DNA of 53,958 nucleotides, taken from Myxococcales bacterium. GTDB taxonomy: Bacteria > Myxococcota_A > Polyangia > Polyangiales > Ga0077539. The stretch is taken from contig JAUSAZ010000199.1 of NCBI GenBank assembly GCA_030652255.1, positions 1-53,958 on the forward strand. Direction: 5' to 3'. The position numbers and the translations under genes are program-made. The notes under the pieces are model-generated. The model was not told the origin of the DNA. It did no database searches and saw nothing but the letters and a program-made list of their open reading frames with translations. Shown in pieces: positions 10,591 to 18,972 of the stretch (within the stretch, counting starts at the first letter, position 1; the number at the start of each line of letters is the position of its first letter).

Positions 10591-13401
10591 ATGGCCGCAC
10601 CCGCTGTAGGAATCGACCTGGGCACTACCAACTCCGTGGTCGCCGTCTCCATCGGGGGCCGCCCCCAGGTGCTCACCGACGCGAGCGGCGGAACGCTCAT
10701 CCCGTCGGTGGTCTCCTTCACCGAGAGCGGCGAGCGCATCGTCGGTCGGGCCGCGCGCATGCGCCGGGCCATCGACCCGCGCAACACGGTGTACTCGGTG
10801 AAGCGCCTGCTGGGCCGGCCCTTCAAGAGCGAAGAGGTGCGCCGCGCCCGCTCGCGCATGCCCTTCGACCTGAAGGAGGGCGCCGACAGCTCGGTGATCG
10901 TGTCGACCCGCGGCGGCGACCACGCGCTGCCAGAGCTCTCGGCCATGGTGCTGCGCGAGGCCAAGCGCATCGCGGAGATGGGCCTCCAGGACAAGGTCGA
11001 GCGGTGCGTGATCACCGTGCCCGCGAACTTCAACGAGCTTCAGCGGTCGAGCACCAAGGTGGCCGGGCGCATCGCCGAGCTCGAGGTGGTGCGCATCCTC
11101 AACGAGCCCACCGCGGCGGCGCTGGCCTACGGGTACGGGCGCGGCACCCGCGAGAAGATCTGCATCTACGACTTCGGCGGGGGCACCTTCGACGTCACGC
11201 TGCTCGAGCTGTCGGGCAACGTGTTCGAGGTGCTCGCGACGGCGGGCGACACCTTCCTCGGCGGCGACGACATCGACGTGGCCATCACCGACTCGCTGCT
11301 CCAGAACTTCCAGCGCTCGACCTCGCTCGACCCCCTGCAAGACCGGGTGCTCTACGACATCCTCCGCGACGCCGCGGAGACCGCGAAGTGCGAGCTGTCG
11401 AGCCGGGAGTCGAGCCGGCTCAACCTCGACATCACCCTGCCGAGCGGACAGCCCGTGAGGTTCGCCCAGGGGCTCTCGCGGCAGGAGCTCGAGCGGCTGT
11501 CGGCGCCCTTCGTGTCGCGCACCTTCGACGTGTGCTCCGAGGCGCTGAAGCTCGCCGGGCTCCGGCCCACCGACCTCACGGCGGTCATCCTGGTGGGGGG
11601 CAGCACGCGCATCCCGTCGGTGCGCCAGCGGGTGTCGTCGTTCTTCGGGCGCGAGCCGCTCACCAACCTGCCGCCCGAAGAGGTGGTGGCGCTGGGTGCG
11701 TCCATCCTCGCCGAGGCGCTCACCGGCGGCTCGCGCAAGGCCCCCAACACCCGGCCCATCACCGGCACCCAGACCGCGCCGCGGCCCGCGGGCTCGGCGA
11801 GCACGCGCCCCGGGGCGGTGGCGGCGGGCCTCCCCGGCGCGCCGGTGACCGAGCACAGCGGCGCCACCAACCGCACCACCCTCACCGGGGTCGGCGACGA
11901 CTCCGGGGCCCACACGATCCCGAAGCCCCCGCCGGGTGCGATCGTCCCGCCGCCGGTGCCCAACAGCGCGCTCCGCGGCATCACCCGCCCGCCGCCGCTG
12001 CCGGGCCGCGCCCCGGCGCCGGTCGCCGCGAAGCCCGCCGGTCGCTCCATGGACCTCGACGACCCCTTCACGGACATGAGCAACGCCACGGTGATGCAGC
12101 CGTCGCCGATGGAGCGCACCGTCGCCCACGAGGTGCCCGGCGGCCTCGGCACCCTCGATGAGCCCTCGTTCATGGGCCGCCTGAAGAACGCCGAGCCCAC
12201 GGTGTCGGTGCAGGTGCCGGCCTTCAACCTCGACGACCCGTCGATGGTCGGCCCGCTTCCGACCGGGCAGCCCAACCTCCCGGCGGTGGCCCAGCGCGCC
12301 GCGCCGCCGCAGGGCGATCTCATCACCCCGCCGCCGCTCAACCGGGGCAACGCCGCCGCGCCGAAGCCCGTGGCGCCGCCCCCCCGCCAGGCCCCGCAGG
12401 CCTCCGGGGGGTTGCGCCCGGAGATCGCGTCGGTGCTGCCGCCCTCCATCGCCGCGGCCATCAGCGCGCCGCGCTCGACCCTCGACGCCGGCACCAGCCC
12501 CGGGCGCACCAACGAGCAGTCGGTGCCGTCGTTTCACCTCGACGACGCCGTGATCTCCGGCGGCGATCGGTCGAGCCCGGGCATGAAGGTCGAGCCCTCG
12601 GTGCCCGGCGTAAAGATCGGCGCAGAGCCTGCTCGCGGCGACGAGGTGTCCATCCCGTCGTTCCGCATCGACACCGAGGAGATCTTCGGCCAGTCGGTGG
12701 GCACGGCGGCCACCATGATGGCCCGATCGCCGTTGCAGGCGCCCGCGGCCGCGCAGCCCCCGTACGACGACCAGACCCGCGCGATGCCCGTCGCGGGCAA
12801 CGTCACCCAGAAGGTCGCGGCCGTCGCCCCGGCCGTGGTGGGGCCGCCATCCAACGCACCGCGCACCCAGCCGCCCCCGGCCTACCCCTCCCAGCACCCG
12901 CCCCCGCCGGTGCAGTACTCGTCCGTCGCGCCGGGCGCCCAGGCCCCTGCGGGCGGCGGCAGCATGCGGCCGATGTCCGCGCCGCTCCTGCTCGACGTCA
13001 CGCCCTTCAGCCTCGGCGTGGAGACCGCTGGGGGCCTCTGCGAGGTGGTCATCCGCCGCAACGCGACCATCCCCGTCGAGCAGAGCCGTAACTTCGCCAC
13101 CACCAACGACCAGCAGGACTCGGTGGTCATCCGCATCTCGCAGGGCGAGTCGCGGAGGTTCCAGGACAACACCGCCCTCGGCGAGCTGGAGCTCTTCAAC
13201 CTCCGCCCGGCGCCCCGGGGCGAGGTGGTGGTCTCGGTCACCTTCGAGCTCGAGGCCGACGGGACGCTCCGGGTGCGCGCCAAGGACGTCGAGACCGGGC
13301 GCGAGCAGGTGGTGCGGGTCAACCTGCTCACCATCCCGTCGGAGCACGACCAGGCGGACATGACGGCCCGCAATCGCGGCGCCGTGGTGCCGGTGCCCTG
13401 A
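10591..13401 (+). CDS. Hsp70/DnaK-family chaperone with giant interdomain linker and no lid
   Basis: 936 residues from the ATG at 10591, with GAGG four bases upstream. The nucleotide-binding domain (about 1-380) is complete: GIDLGTTNS at the N-terminus, NEPTAAALAYGYG, the phosphate-2 loop DFGGGTFDVT, and VGGSTRIP. It is followed by about 415 Pro/Ala/Ser-rich, low-complexity residues, and only then by the canonical hydrophobic linker and substrate-binding start LLLDVTPFSLGVET (about 799). The beta-sandwich continues to about 925 and the helical lid is absent. The long insertion carries three copies of a short P-[AS]-F-x-[LI]-D-[DT] motif. The stop overlaps the J-protein start (TGATG). Housekeeping DnaK is about 640 residues with a lid, so this is a specialised paralogue. 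Confidence 0.92.
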   Translation: MAAPAVGIDLGTTNSVVAVSIGGRPQVLTDASGGTLIPSVVSFTESGERIVGRAARMRRAIDPRNTVYSVKRLLGRPFKSEEVRRARSRMPFDLKEGADSSVIVSTRGGDHALPELSAMVLREAKRIAEMGLQDKVERCVITVPANFNELQRSSTKVAGRIAELEVVRILNEPTAAALAYGYGRGTREKICIYDFGGGTFDVTLLELSGNVFEVLATAGDTFLGGDDIDVAITDSLLQNFQRSTSLDPLQDRVLYDILRDAAETAKCELSSRESSRLNLDITLPSGQPVRFAQGLSRQELERLSAPFVSRTFDVCSEALKLAGLRPTDLTAVILVGGSTRIPSVRQRVSSFFGREPLTNLPPEEVVALGASILAEALTGGSRKAPNTRPITGTQTAPRPAGSASTRPGAVAAGLPGAPVTEHSGATNRTTLTGVGDDSGAHTIPKPPPGAIVPPPVPNSALRGITRPPPLPGRAPAPVAAKPAGRSMDLDDPFTDMSNATVMQPSPMERTVAHEVPGGLGTLDEPSFMGRLKNAEPTVSVQVPAFNLDDPSMVGPLPTGQPNLPAVAQRAAPPQGDLITPPPLNRGNAAAPKPVAPPPRQAPQASGGLRPEIASVLPPSIAAAISAPRSTLDAGTSPGRTNEQSVPSFHLDDAVISGGDRSSPGMKVEPSVPGVKIGAEPARGDEVSIPSFRIDTEEIFGQSVGTAATMMARSPLQAPAAAQPPYDDQTRAMPVAGNVTQKVAAVAPAVVGPPSNAPRTQPPPAYPSQHPPPPVQYSSVAPGAQAPAGGGSMRPMSAPLLLDVTPFSLGVETAGGLCEVVIRRNATIPVEQSRNFATTNDQQDSVVIRISQGESRRFQDNTALGELELFNLRPAPRGEVVVSVTFELEADGTLRVRAKDVETGREQVVRVNLLTIPSEHDQADMTARNRGAVVPVP

Positions 13402-13916
13402 TGCTGTCCGACAAGGTCCTCGCCGAGAACCTCGACCGCATCGACTACTACACCCTCCTGGGCGTGGCCCGGGACGCTCCGCTCGCCCAGATCCGCGACG
13501 CCTTCCACAAGTTCGCGATCCGCTTCCACCCCGACCAGCACATCGACGACGGGGAGACGCAGCAGCGGGTGCTGAAGGTCTTCAAGCGCGGCTCGGAGGG
13601 CTACCGGGTGCTGCTCGACCCGGTGCTGCGCGCCCGCTACGACGCGGCCATCGCGCGGGGCGAGTCGCGCCTCTCGCCCGACGCCGAGCGCACCAAGGTC
13701 GTCGGCGAGGCGAAGGTGGGCTCCGTCGCCGACCAGGCCCTCCCCCCGGACGTGCAGCCGCTCTACACCCAGATCGCCGACAGCCTGCGCCGCGGCGACG
13801 TGAAGAACGCCAAGGCCTTCATGATGCTGCTCGGCCGCAAGTCCAACCACCCGAAGGTGCAGGCCCTCGCGCGGGAGGTTCTCGAGGCCGAGCAGAACCT
13901 CCTGCGCCGGCGCTGA
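13401..13916 (+). CDS. J-domain protein paired with the chimeric Hsp70
   Basis: 171 residues. An N-terminal J domain (about 15-80) has the essential HPD at 43-45 (RFHPDQH) in the loop between helices II and III. There is no Gly/Phe region and no CxxCxGxG zinc domain, so this is a class C (type III) J-protein. The C-terminal 60 residues look helical and may bind a client or localise the pair. The start ATG overlaps the stop of the Hsp70 gene by one base, so translation is coupled and the two products are very likely partners: J domain stimulates Hsp70 ATP hydrolysis. It ends one base before the convergent pspA stop, with no terminator room. Confidence 0.9.
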   Translation: MLSDKVLAENLDRIDYYTLLGVARDAPLAQIRDAFHKFAIRFHPDQHIDDGETQQRVLKVFKRGSEGYRVLLDPVLRARYDAAIARGESRLSPDAERTKVVGEAKVGSVADQALPPDVQPLYTQIADSLRRGDVKNAKAFMMLLGRKSNHPKVQALAREVLEAEQNLLRRR

Positions 13917-14585
13917 CTACTTCTTCAGCCGCGCCTTGAGGGCCGCGAGCTCGTCCTCGAGGCCGTCGCCCGTCTCGCCGCGCTCCAGCTTGCGGAAGCG
14001 CTCCTCCAGCGAGTGCTTCTTCGGGTCTTCGATGACGTCGTGGGCCTCCACCTCGGCCTCCATGGCGTCGATGCGCTCCTGCATCTCGCGCAGCCGGCCG
14101 ACCGCGCCCGCGTTGCTGCCGCCCACGGGGTTGCCGTTGGCCGAGCGCGCCTGCGACACCTGCGAGGAGAGGGTGTTCTTGCGGGCCTTGAGCTCCTCCA
14201 GCTTGCGCTCGAGCTGCTCGATGGTGGCGCGCAGCTCGCTGACGTAGGCGCTCTGCTGCTCCTTGTGCTTGTCGGTGTCGAGCGCCTCGCTCTCGTTCTT
14301 CTTCTTGCGCTTGAGGGCCTCCTTGGCGAGCTCCTCGTCGCCCTGCTCGAGGGCCAGCATCGCGCGGCGCTCCCACTGCGACGACTCCTCCAGCTGGTCG
14401 CGCTGCTTCTTCTCCAGGTGCTTCACCGAGGCCAGCGAGGACACCACCTCCTGGCGGGCCTTCTTCAGCTCCTCGGACATGTCCTCGATGGTCTGCGACA
14501 GCACCTTGGCGGGGTCTTCCGCCTTGTCGATGAGCGCGTTGATGTTCGACTTCACGGCCCGGCTGAAGCGATCGACGATTCCCAT
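13917..14585 (-). CDS. pspA: PspA/IM30 (Vipp1) family membrane-stress protein
   Basis: 222 residues from the ATG at 14585. The N-terminus MGIVDRFSRAVKSNINALID is the amphipathic membrane-binding helix of PspA/IM30 and is followed by AEDPAKVL, a family hallmark. The rest is a long charged coiled coil, then a flexible Gly/Asn segment (about 152-166) and a short helical tail ending LKARLKK. ESCRT-III-like PspA proteins polymerise on stressed membranes and preserve the proton gradient. The longer reading frame back to 14639 is not needed, since the family start fits 14585. The receiver-GGDEF gene lies 76 bp upstream on the same strand and may share its promoter. No pspF or pspBC partner is in the window. 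Confidence 0.92.
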   Translation of the reverse strand: MGIVDRFSRAVKSNINALIDKAEDPAKVLSQTIEDMSEELKKARQEVVSSLASVKHLEKKQRDQLEESSQWERRAMLALEQGDEELAKEALKRKKKNESEALDTDKHKEQQSAYVSELRATIEQLERKLEELKARKNTLSSQVSQARSANGNPVGGSNAGAVGRLREMQERIDAMEAEVEAHDVIEDPKKHSLEERFRKLERGETGDGLEDELAALKARLKK

Positions 14586-14661
14586 GACGGCTTTGTACTC
14601 CCGATGAGGTCCGATGCGGAGGCCCACCGATCGTTGCATCGGCCCGCGGGGCTGTCCAGGG

Positions 14662-15693
14662 TCAGTCGCGGCCGCTCCGCCCCAGCGCCGTCAGCATCGC
14701 GGAGCTCGACGAGCTCGGCGGCGAGGTCGAGAGCACCACCCCGCTGCCGGGGCGACGGCGCAGCGCCCGCATCCCCTCGGAGCCCCAGGTGACCACGCCG
14801 CCGCCGGCCTGCTTGGCGGCGTACATGGCCGCGTCGCAGCAGCGCAGCAGCTCGTCGGCGTCCCTGGCGTGGTCGGGGTAGAACGCCAGGCCGAGGCTGG
14901 CGCTCGAGGCGATCTCCAGGGTGCCCCCGCCGGCCACCTCGAAGCGATGCGGCTCGATGAGGGCGCGGTGCAGCTTGGCCGTGACCGCGCGCGCCGAGGC
15001 CAGGTCGGCGATGCCGTCGAGCAGGCAGACGAACTCGTCGCCGCCCCAGCGCGCGACCGTGTCGGAGGCGCGGAGCACGGCCCGGAGGCGCGAGGCGACG
15101 GCGCAGAGCACGGCGTCGCCGACGTGGTGGCCGTGCCGGTCGTTGATGGGCTTGAAGCGGTCGAGGTCGACGAAGACCAGGGCCATGCGCTCGGACTGCC
15201 GCGCGGCGCGGCGCAGCGCGGTCTGCAGCCGGTCGGTGAACAGCGTGCGGTTGGGCAGGCCCGTGAGCTCGTCGTGCAGCGCCGCGGAGGCCACGACCTG
15301 CACGAGCTGCGAGCGGGCGATGGCGTGGGTGAGCGCGCGCTCGAGCAGCGCCGGGCTGAACTCGCCCTTCACGAGGAAGTCCTGCGCGCCCTGCTGGAGC
15401 GCCATCGTGCCGAGGGGCTGGTCGTCGAGGCCCGTGAGCACCACGCAGGGGATGCGCTGGAGCTGGTGGCGCGCTTCGAGGAAGGTGTCGAGGCCGCGGC
15501 TGTCGGGGACGTTGAGGTCGAGCACCACCACGTCGGGCCGCACCTGCTCGACCGCCGCCCCGAGGTCGGCCAGCCGCTCGATGGCGTGGACCTCGAAGCG
15601 ATGGGTCGTGCTGCGGCGCAGCCCGCGCACGACGAGGAGACGATCGACCTCGTCGTCTTCCAGCAGGAGCACCCGGACCACGCTCTCTGTCAC
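14662..15693 (-). CDS. response regulator with GGDEF output domain
   Basis: About 343 residues. The receiver domain occupies about 1-120, with the acidic pair at 13-14 (LLEDDE), phospho-acceptor Asp59 in VVVLDLNVP, Thr87 and Lys109 (FLVKGE). A GGDEF diguanylate cyclase domain follows (about 135-300), with GGDEF at 217-221 and an I-site RASD at 208-211, so catalytic and product-inhibition residues are intact. A Ser-rich tail ends the protein. Phosphorylation by an unidentified histidine kinase should switch c-di-GMP synthesis. I prefer the GTG at 15693, which has GAGG about 5 bases upstream; an ATG at 15705 is an alternative. No kinase gene is adjacent, so the cognate sensor is elsewhere. Confidence 0.88.
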   Translation of the reverse strand: MTESVVRVLLLEDDEVDRLLVVRGLRRSTTHRFEVHAIERLADLGAAVEQVRPDVVVLDLNVPDSRGLDTFLEARHQLQRIPCVVLTGLDDQPLGTMALQQGAQDFLVKGEFSPALLERALTHAIARSQLVQVVASAALHDELTGLPNRTLFTDRLQTALRRAARQSERMALVFVDLDRFKPINDRHGHHVGDAVLCAVASRLRAVLRASDTVARWGGDEFVCLLDGIADLASARAVTAKLHRALIEPHRFEVAGGGTLEIASSASLGLAFYPDHARDADELLRCCDAAMYAAKQAGGGVVTWGSEGMRALRRRPGSGVVLSTSPPSSSSSAMLTALGRSGRD

Positions 15694-15977
15694 ACGGCAC
15701 CTCATCCTTGCCGGACCGCGAGTCGCCGTTCGCACGGTCCTTTACAACCTACGTTCTCCGATCAGGAAACGGCAAGCCCGATACGTCCGCCGACCCGTCG
15801 CTGGTTGGCGCAAAGATGCCCGAACGCAGGTCGCGACACGCCCGCCGCGGAGGGCGAAACACACCGCGGAGCACAGCGCCGCACGCCGCGGAGGCGCAGG
15901 GGTGGAAGTCCATTGACGCACCCGCGGGAGGCGTGATCCCACTAGCCGGGTCGGCGGGGCCGACGTTGGAGGTTCAC
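15694..15977. other. non-coding divergent region
   Basis: About 284 bases between the receiver-GGDEF gene and the peptidoglycan-binding gene. It must contain promoters for both. I see no convincing sigma-70 or sigma-54 pair; TTGACG at 15914-15919 resembles a -35 box but no good -10 follows at 16-18 bp. GGAGG at 15968-15972 is the ribosome-binding site of the downstream gene. Open frames across it have atypical composition and no recognisable domain. Confidence 0.5.
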
Positions 15978-16415
15978 ATGCCCACGATCCAGTACGGAAT
16001 GACGGGAAGCGCGGTTCGCCAGCTTCAGCAGGCGCTCGTCGATCACAACTACGACATCGACGTCGACGGTGATTTCGGTGACAACACCTTCCAGGCGGTG
16101 AGCCACTTCCAGGAGGCCAACGACCTCGACGTCGACGGCATCGCGGGCCCGCGCACCCTGGCGGCGCTCGGCCTCGGGGCCGTGGCGCACTCGTCCTCGT
16201 CGGGCGGCAGCCGGCACCCGATGCTCGAGCGCGGCTCCGAGGGCCGCTCGGTGCGGGTGCTCCAGGAGGCGCTCGTCGAGCTCGGCTACGAGATCGACGT
16301 CGACGGTGATTTCGGCCGCGCCACCGAGCAGGCGGTGCTGGCCTTCCAGGAGGCCAACGACCTCGACGTCGACGGCATCGTGGGGCCCAACACCTGGGAG
16401 GCGCTCGGGGTCTGA
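15978..16415 (+). CDS. two-repeat peptidoglycan-binding domain protein without signal peptide
   Basis: 145 residues from the ATG at 15978, preceded by GGAGG at 6 bases. It is almost entirely two PG_binding_1 domains (about 1-65 and 78-145), each with the pattern VRxLQxALV, DIDVDGDFG and FQEANDLDVDGI-x-GPxT. The two copies are very similar, showing a recent tandem duplication, and are joined by a Ser/Gly linker. These domains normally anchor hydrolases to peptidoglycan, yet here no catalytic domain and no N-terminal export signal is present. Either it is exported by a leaderless route or works in the cytoplasm, for example as part of a contractile or secretion apparatus. The strongly acidic repeats may bind calcium. 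Confidence 0.85.
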   Translation: MPTIQYGMTGSAVRQLQQALVDHNYDIDVDGDFGDNTFQAVSHFQEANDLDVDGIAGPRTLAALGLGAVAHSSSSGGSRHPMLERGSEGRSVRVLQEALVELGYEIDVDGDFGRATEQAVLAFQEANDLDVDGIVGPNTWEALGV

Positions 16416-16486
16416 TCGTCCGCGCTCAGGGGGGATGATCCCGCTTGAGGGTCACCTCGGCGGGCATCGGGTACGCTCTGTCCCCA

Positions 16487-17233
16487 ATGACACTCTCGGT
16501 GCGTGTGGTGGGCGTCGGCGATGCGTTCACGGCGCGGTACTACAACGCCTGCCTGCTGGTAGAGACGGCCGACACGCGGCTGCTCATCGACGCGCCGCCC
16601 GCCCTCGCGCGGGCGCTGGCAGACCTCGGCGACCGCGGCGGCCCGACGCTCGGGCTCGACGACATCGACCACGTGCTCATCACCCACCTGCACGGCGACC
16701 ACATGGGCGGCCTGGAGCAGCTGCTCTTCTGGCGGCGCTTCGTCACCGGGCGGCGCAGCACGCTGCACGCGATCCCCGAGGTGCTCGCGGGGCTCTGGGA
16801 CGCGCGCCTCCGCGGCGGCATGGAGGTGCTCATGGACGCCGACGGCGCCCGCCACCCGCTGACCCTCGACGACTACGCCGACGTGCGCCCGATGCCCGCG
16901 GCCGGCGAGGCCTTCGCCGTCGGGGGCTTAACCCTGGAGTGGCGCCCGACGGTGCACCACATCCCCACCTCGGCGCTGCGCGTGCGCGCGGGCGGCGCGA
17001 CCTTCGGGTACAGCGCCGACACGGCCTTCGACCCGTCGCTCATCGCGTGGCTCTCCGCCGCCGACCTCATGCTCCACGAGACCAACTACGGCACCCACAC
17101 GCCGCTCGAGCGGCTCGTCGGGCTCGACGCGCCCCTGCGCGAGCGCATGAAGCTCATCCATTACTCCGACCTCCACGACGTGGCCTCGTCGCCCATCGCC
17201 TGCGCGCGCGAGGGCGACCGCTACGAGCTGTAG
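16487..17233 (+). CDS. MBL-fold metal-dependent hydrolase (RNase Z-like family)
   Basis: 248 residues from the ATG at 16487. The zinc signature THLHGDH is at 66-72, and later ligands are visible as VHHIP, the bridging Asp in YSADTAFD and the final His in LIHYSDLHD. The order matches beta-lactamase-fold hydrolases of the RNase Z/phosphodiesterase type rather than lactamases. There is no signal peptide. Substrate cannot be decided: RNA 3' ends, cyclic nucleotides and phosphonate diesters are used in the family, and the flexible exosite arm of true RNase Z is not obvious. It lies 71 bp after the peptidoglycan-binding gene and 20 bp before the GMC oxidoreductase gene, all on one strand. Confidence 0.85.
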   Translation: MTLSVRVVGVGDAFTARYYNACLLVETADTRLLIDAPPALARALADLGDRGGPTLGLDDIDHVLITHLHGDHMGGLEQLLFWRRFVTGRRSTLHAIPEVLAGLWDARLRGGMEVLMDADGARHPLTLDDYADVRPMPAAGEAFAVGGLTLEWRPTVHHIPTSALRVRAGGATFGYSADTAFDPSLIAWLSAADLMLHETNYGTHTPLERLVGLDAPLRERMKLIHYSDLHDVASSPIACAREGDRYEL

Positions 17234-17253
17234 CCCGTGCCACACTCCGGGGC

Positions 17254-18954
17254 GTGAGCGAGCGATTCGACTTCGATGTGCTGGTGGTCGGTTCGGGCTT
17301 CGGCGGCTCGGTGTCGGCCCTGCGGCTGAGCGAGAAGGGCTACCGGGTGGCGGTGCTGGAGCGCGGCCCGCGCTGGGAGGCGAAGGACTTCCCGAAGACC
17401 AACTGGAACATCCGCAAGGCCATCTGGATGCCCGCGCTCGGGTGCTTCGGCATCCTGCGGCTGTCCTTCCTGTCGGACGTGTTCGTGCTCTCCGGGGCCG
17501 GCGTGGGCGGCGGGTCGCTCGTGTACGCCAACACCCTGTACGTGCCGCCCGACGCGTTCTTCCGGGCGCCGCAGTGGGCCTCGCTGGGCGACTGGAAGGC
17601 CCGGCTCATGCCGCACTACCGGGTCGCGCAGTTCATGCTCGGGGTCACGCAGAACCGCTTCGAGGGCGAGCCCGACCGGGTGCTCAAGGCCGTCGCGGAG
17701 GGCATCGGCAAGGCCGACACCTACGTCACCACCCCCGTCGGCGTGTACTTCGGCGTCCCCAACGAGACCGCGCCGGACCCGTACTTCGACGGCGCCGGGC
17801 CCGCGCGCACGGGCTGCAACCACTGCGGCGGCTGCATGGTGGGCTGCCGCTTCGGCGCCAAGAACACCCTCGACCGCAACTACCTCTACTTCGCCGAGAA
17901 GCTCGGCGCCGAGGTGCGCCCGATGCGCACCGTCGTCGACGTGCGCGCGCTCCCCGACGGCGGCTACGCGGTGACGCACGAGCGCACCGGCGCGTGGTGG
18001 TCGCGCGACCGGCAGGTGACCACCGCCGAGCGCGTGGTGCTCTCCGCGGGCGTGCTCGGCACGGTGAAGCTCCTGCTGGAGAGCCGCGAGCGGGGAACGC
18101 TCCCGCGGGTCTCTGGCGCCCTCGGCAGGCTGGTGCGCACCAACAGCGAGGCCATCCTCGGGGTCACCGCCGGGGTCACCTCGGAGAAGTGGTCGCGGGG
18201 CATCGCGATCACCTCGTCGATCCACCCCGACGAGCGCACGCACATCGAGGTGGTGCGCTACAGCGAAGGGAGCGACGCGCTCGCCCCGCTCACTACGCCC
18301 CTCACCGACGGCGGCGCCGGGGCACCCCGCTGGGCGCGCTGGCTCGGCAACGTGGCGCGCCACCCGATCACCTTCGCGCGCAACCTCTGGCCCGTCGGGC
18401 GGGCGAAGCGGGGGGTGTTCCTGCTGGTGATGCAGACGCTCGACAACTCCATCGCGCTGCGGCTGCGGCGCACCTGGCGCTCGCTCTGGCGCCGCGCGCT
18501 CGACACCGACCGGGGCGAGGGGGAGCCCAACCCCTCGTACATCCCGCTGGCCAACCAGCTCGCGCGGGTGTTCGCGGGCAAGGTGCAGGGCGTCGCCCAG
18601 TCGTCGATCATGGAGGCCCTCTTCGACACCCCCACGACGGCGCACATCCTCGGCGGCGCGGCCATCGGGTCGTCCCCCGAGACGGGCGTCATCGACGAGC
18701 GCAACGAGGTCTTCGGGCACCCGGGGCTCTACGTGTGCGACGGGTCGATGATCCCCGCCAACCTGGGCGTCAACCCGAGCCTCACCATCACCGCGGTGAC
18801 CGAGCTGGCCATGAGCCACGTGCCGGTGAAGCCCGGCGCGACGCTGCGCCCCGCGGTCGACCCGGATTTCCAGGCGCGGCGCGTGGGCGAGATCGAGGCC
18901 CTCTCGGCAGAGACCGGCAGCGCGTCGCTGCAACGCCACCTCCCGGTGGTCTAG
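17254..18954 (+). CDS. GMC-family oxidoreductase, cholesterol-oxidase-like, with Cys cluster
   Basis: 566 residues from a GTG at 17254. The FAD-binding Rossmann motif GSGFGG is at 13-18, and the C-terminal GMC half includes HILGGAAIG and the closing ANLGVNPSLTITA. A Cys motif C-x2-C-x2-C-x3-C occupies 188-198 (CNHCGGCMVGC), followed by RFGAKNTLDRNYLY. This arrangement occurs in cholesterol-oxidase-like (ChoD-type) enzymes. It probably oxidises a sterol or another large alcohol with O2 or another electron acceptor; the substrate is not proven. No signal peptide is seen. The next gene, an MFS transporter, starts 18 bp downstream, so substrate uptake or product export may be coupled. Confidence 0.88.
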   Translation: MSERFDFDVLVVGSGFGGSVSALRLSEKGYRVAVLERGPRWEAKDFPKTNWNIRKAIWMPALGCFGILRLSFLSDVFVLSGAGVGGGSLVYANTLYVPPDAFFRAPQWASLGDWKARLMPHYRVAQFMLGVTQNRFEGEPDRVLKAVAEGIGKADTYVTTPVGVYFGVPNETAPDPYFDGAGPARTGCNHCGGCMVGCRFGAKNTLDRNYLYFAEKLGAEVRPMRTVVDVRALPDGGYAVTHERTGAWWSRDRQVTTAERVVLSAGVLGTVKLLLESRERGTLPRVSGALGRLVRTNSEAILGVTAGVTSEKWSRGIAITSSIHPDERTHIEVVRYSEGSDALAPLTTPLTDGGAGAPRWARWLGNVARHPITFARNLWPVGRAKRGVFLLVMQTLDNSIALRLRRTWRSLWRRALDTDRGEGEPNPSYIPLANQLARVFAGKVQGVAQSSIMEALFDTPTTAHILGGAAIGSSPETGVIDERNEVFGHPGLYVCDGSMIPANLGVNPSLTITAVTELAMSHVPVKPGATLRPAVDPDFQARRVGEIEALSAETGSASLQRHLPVV

Positions 18955-18972
18955 TCTGCCGCCATCAACGCC

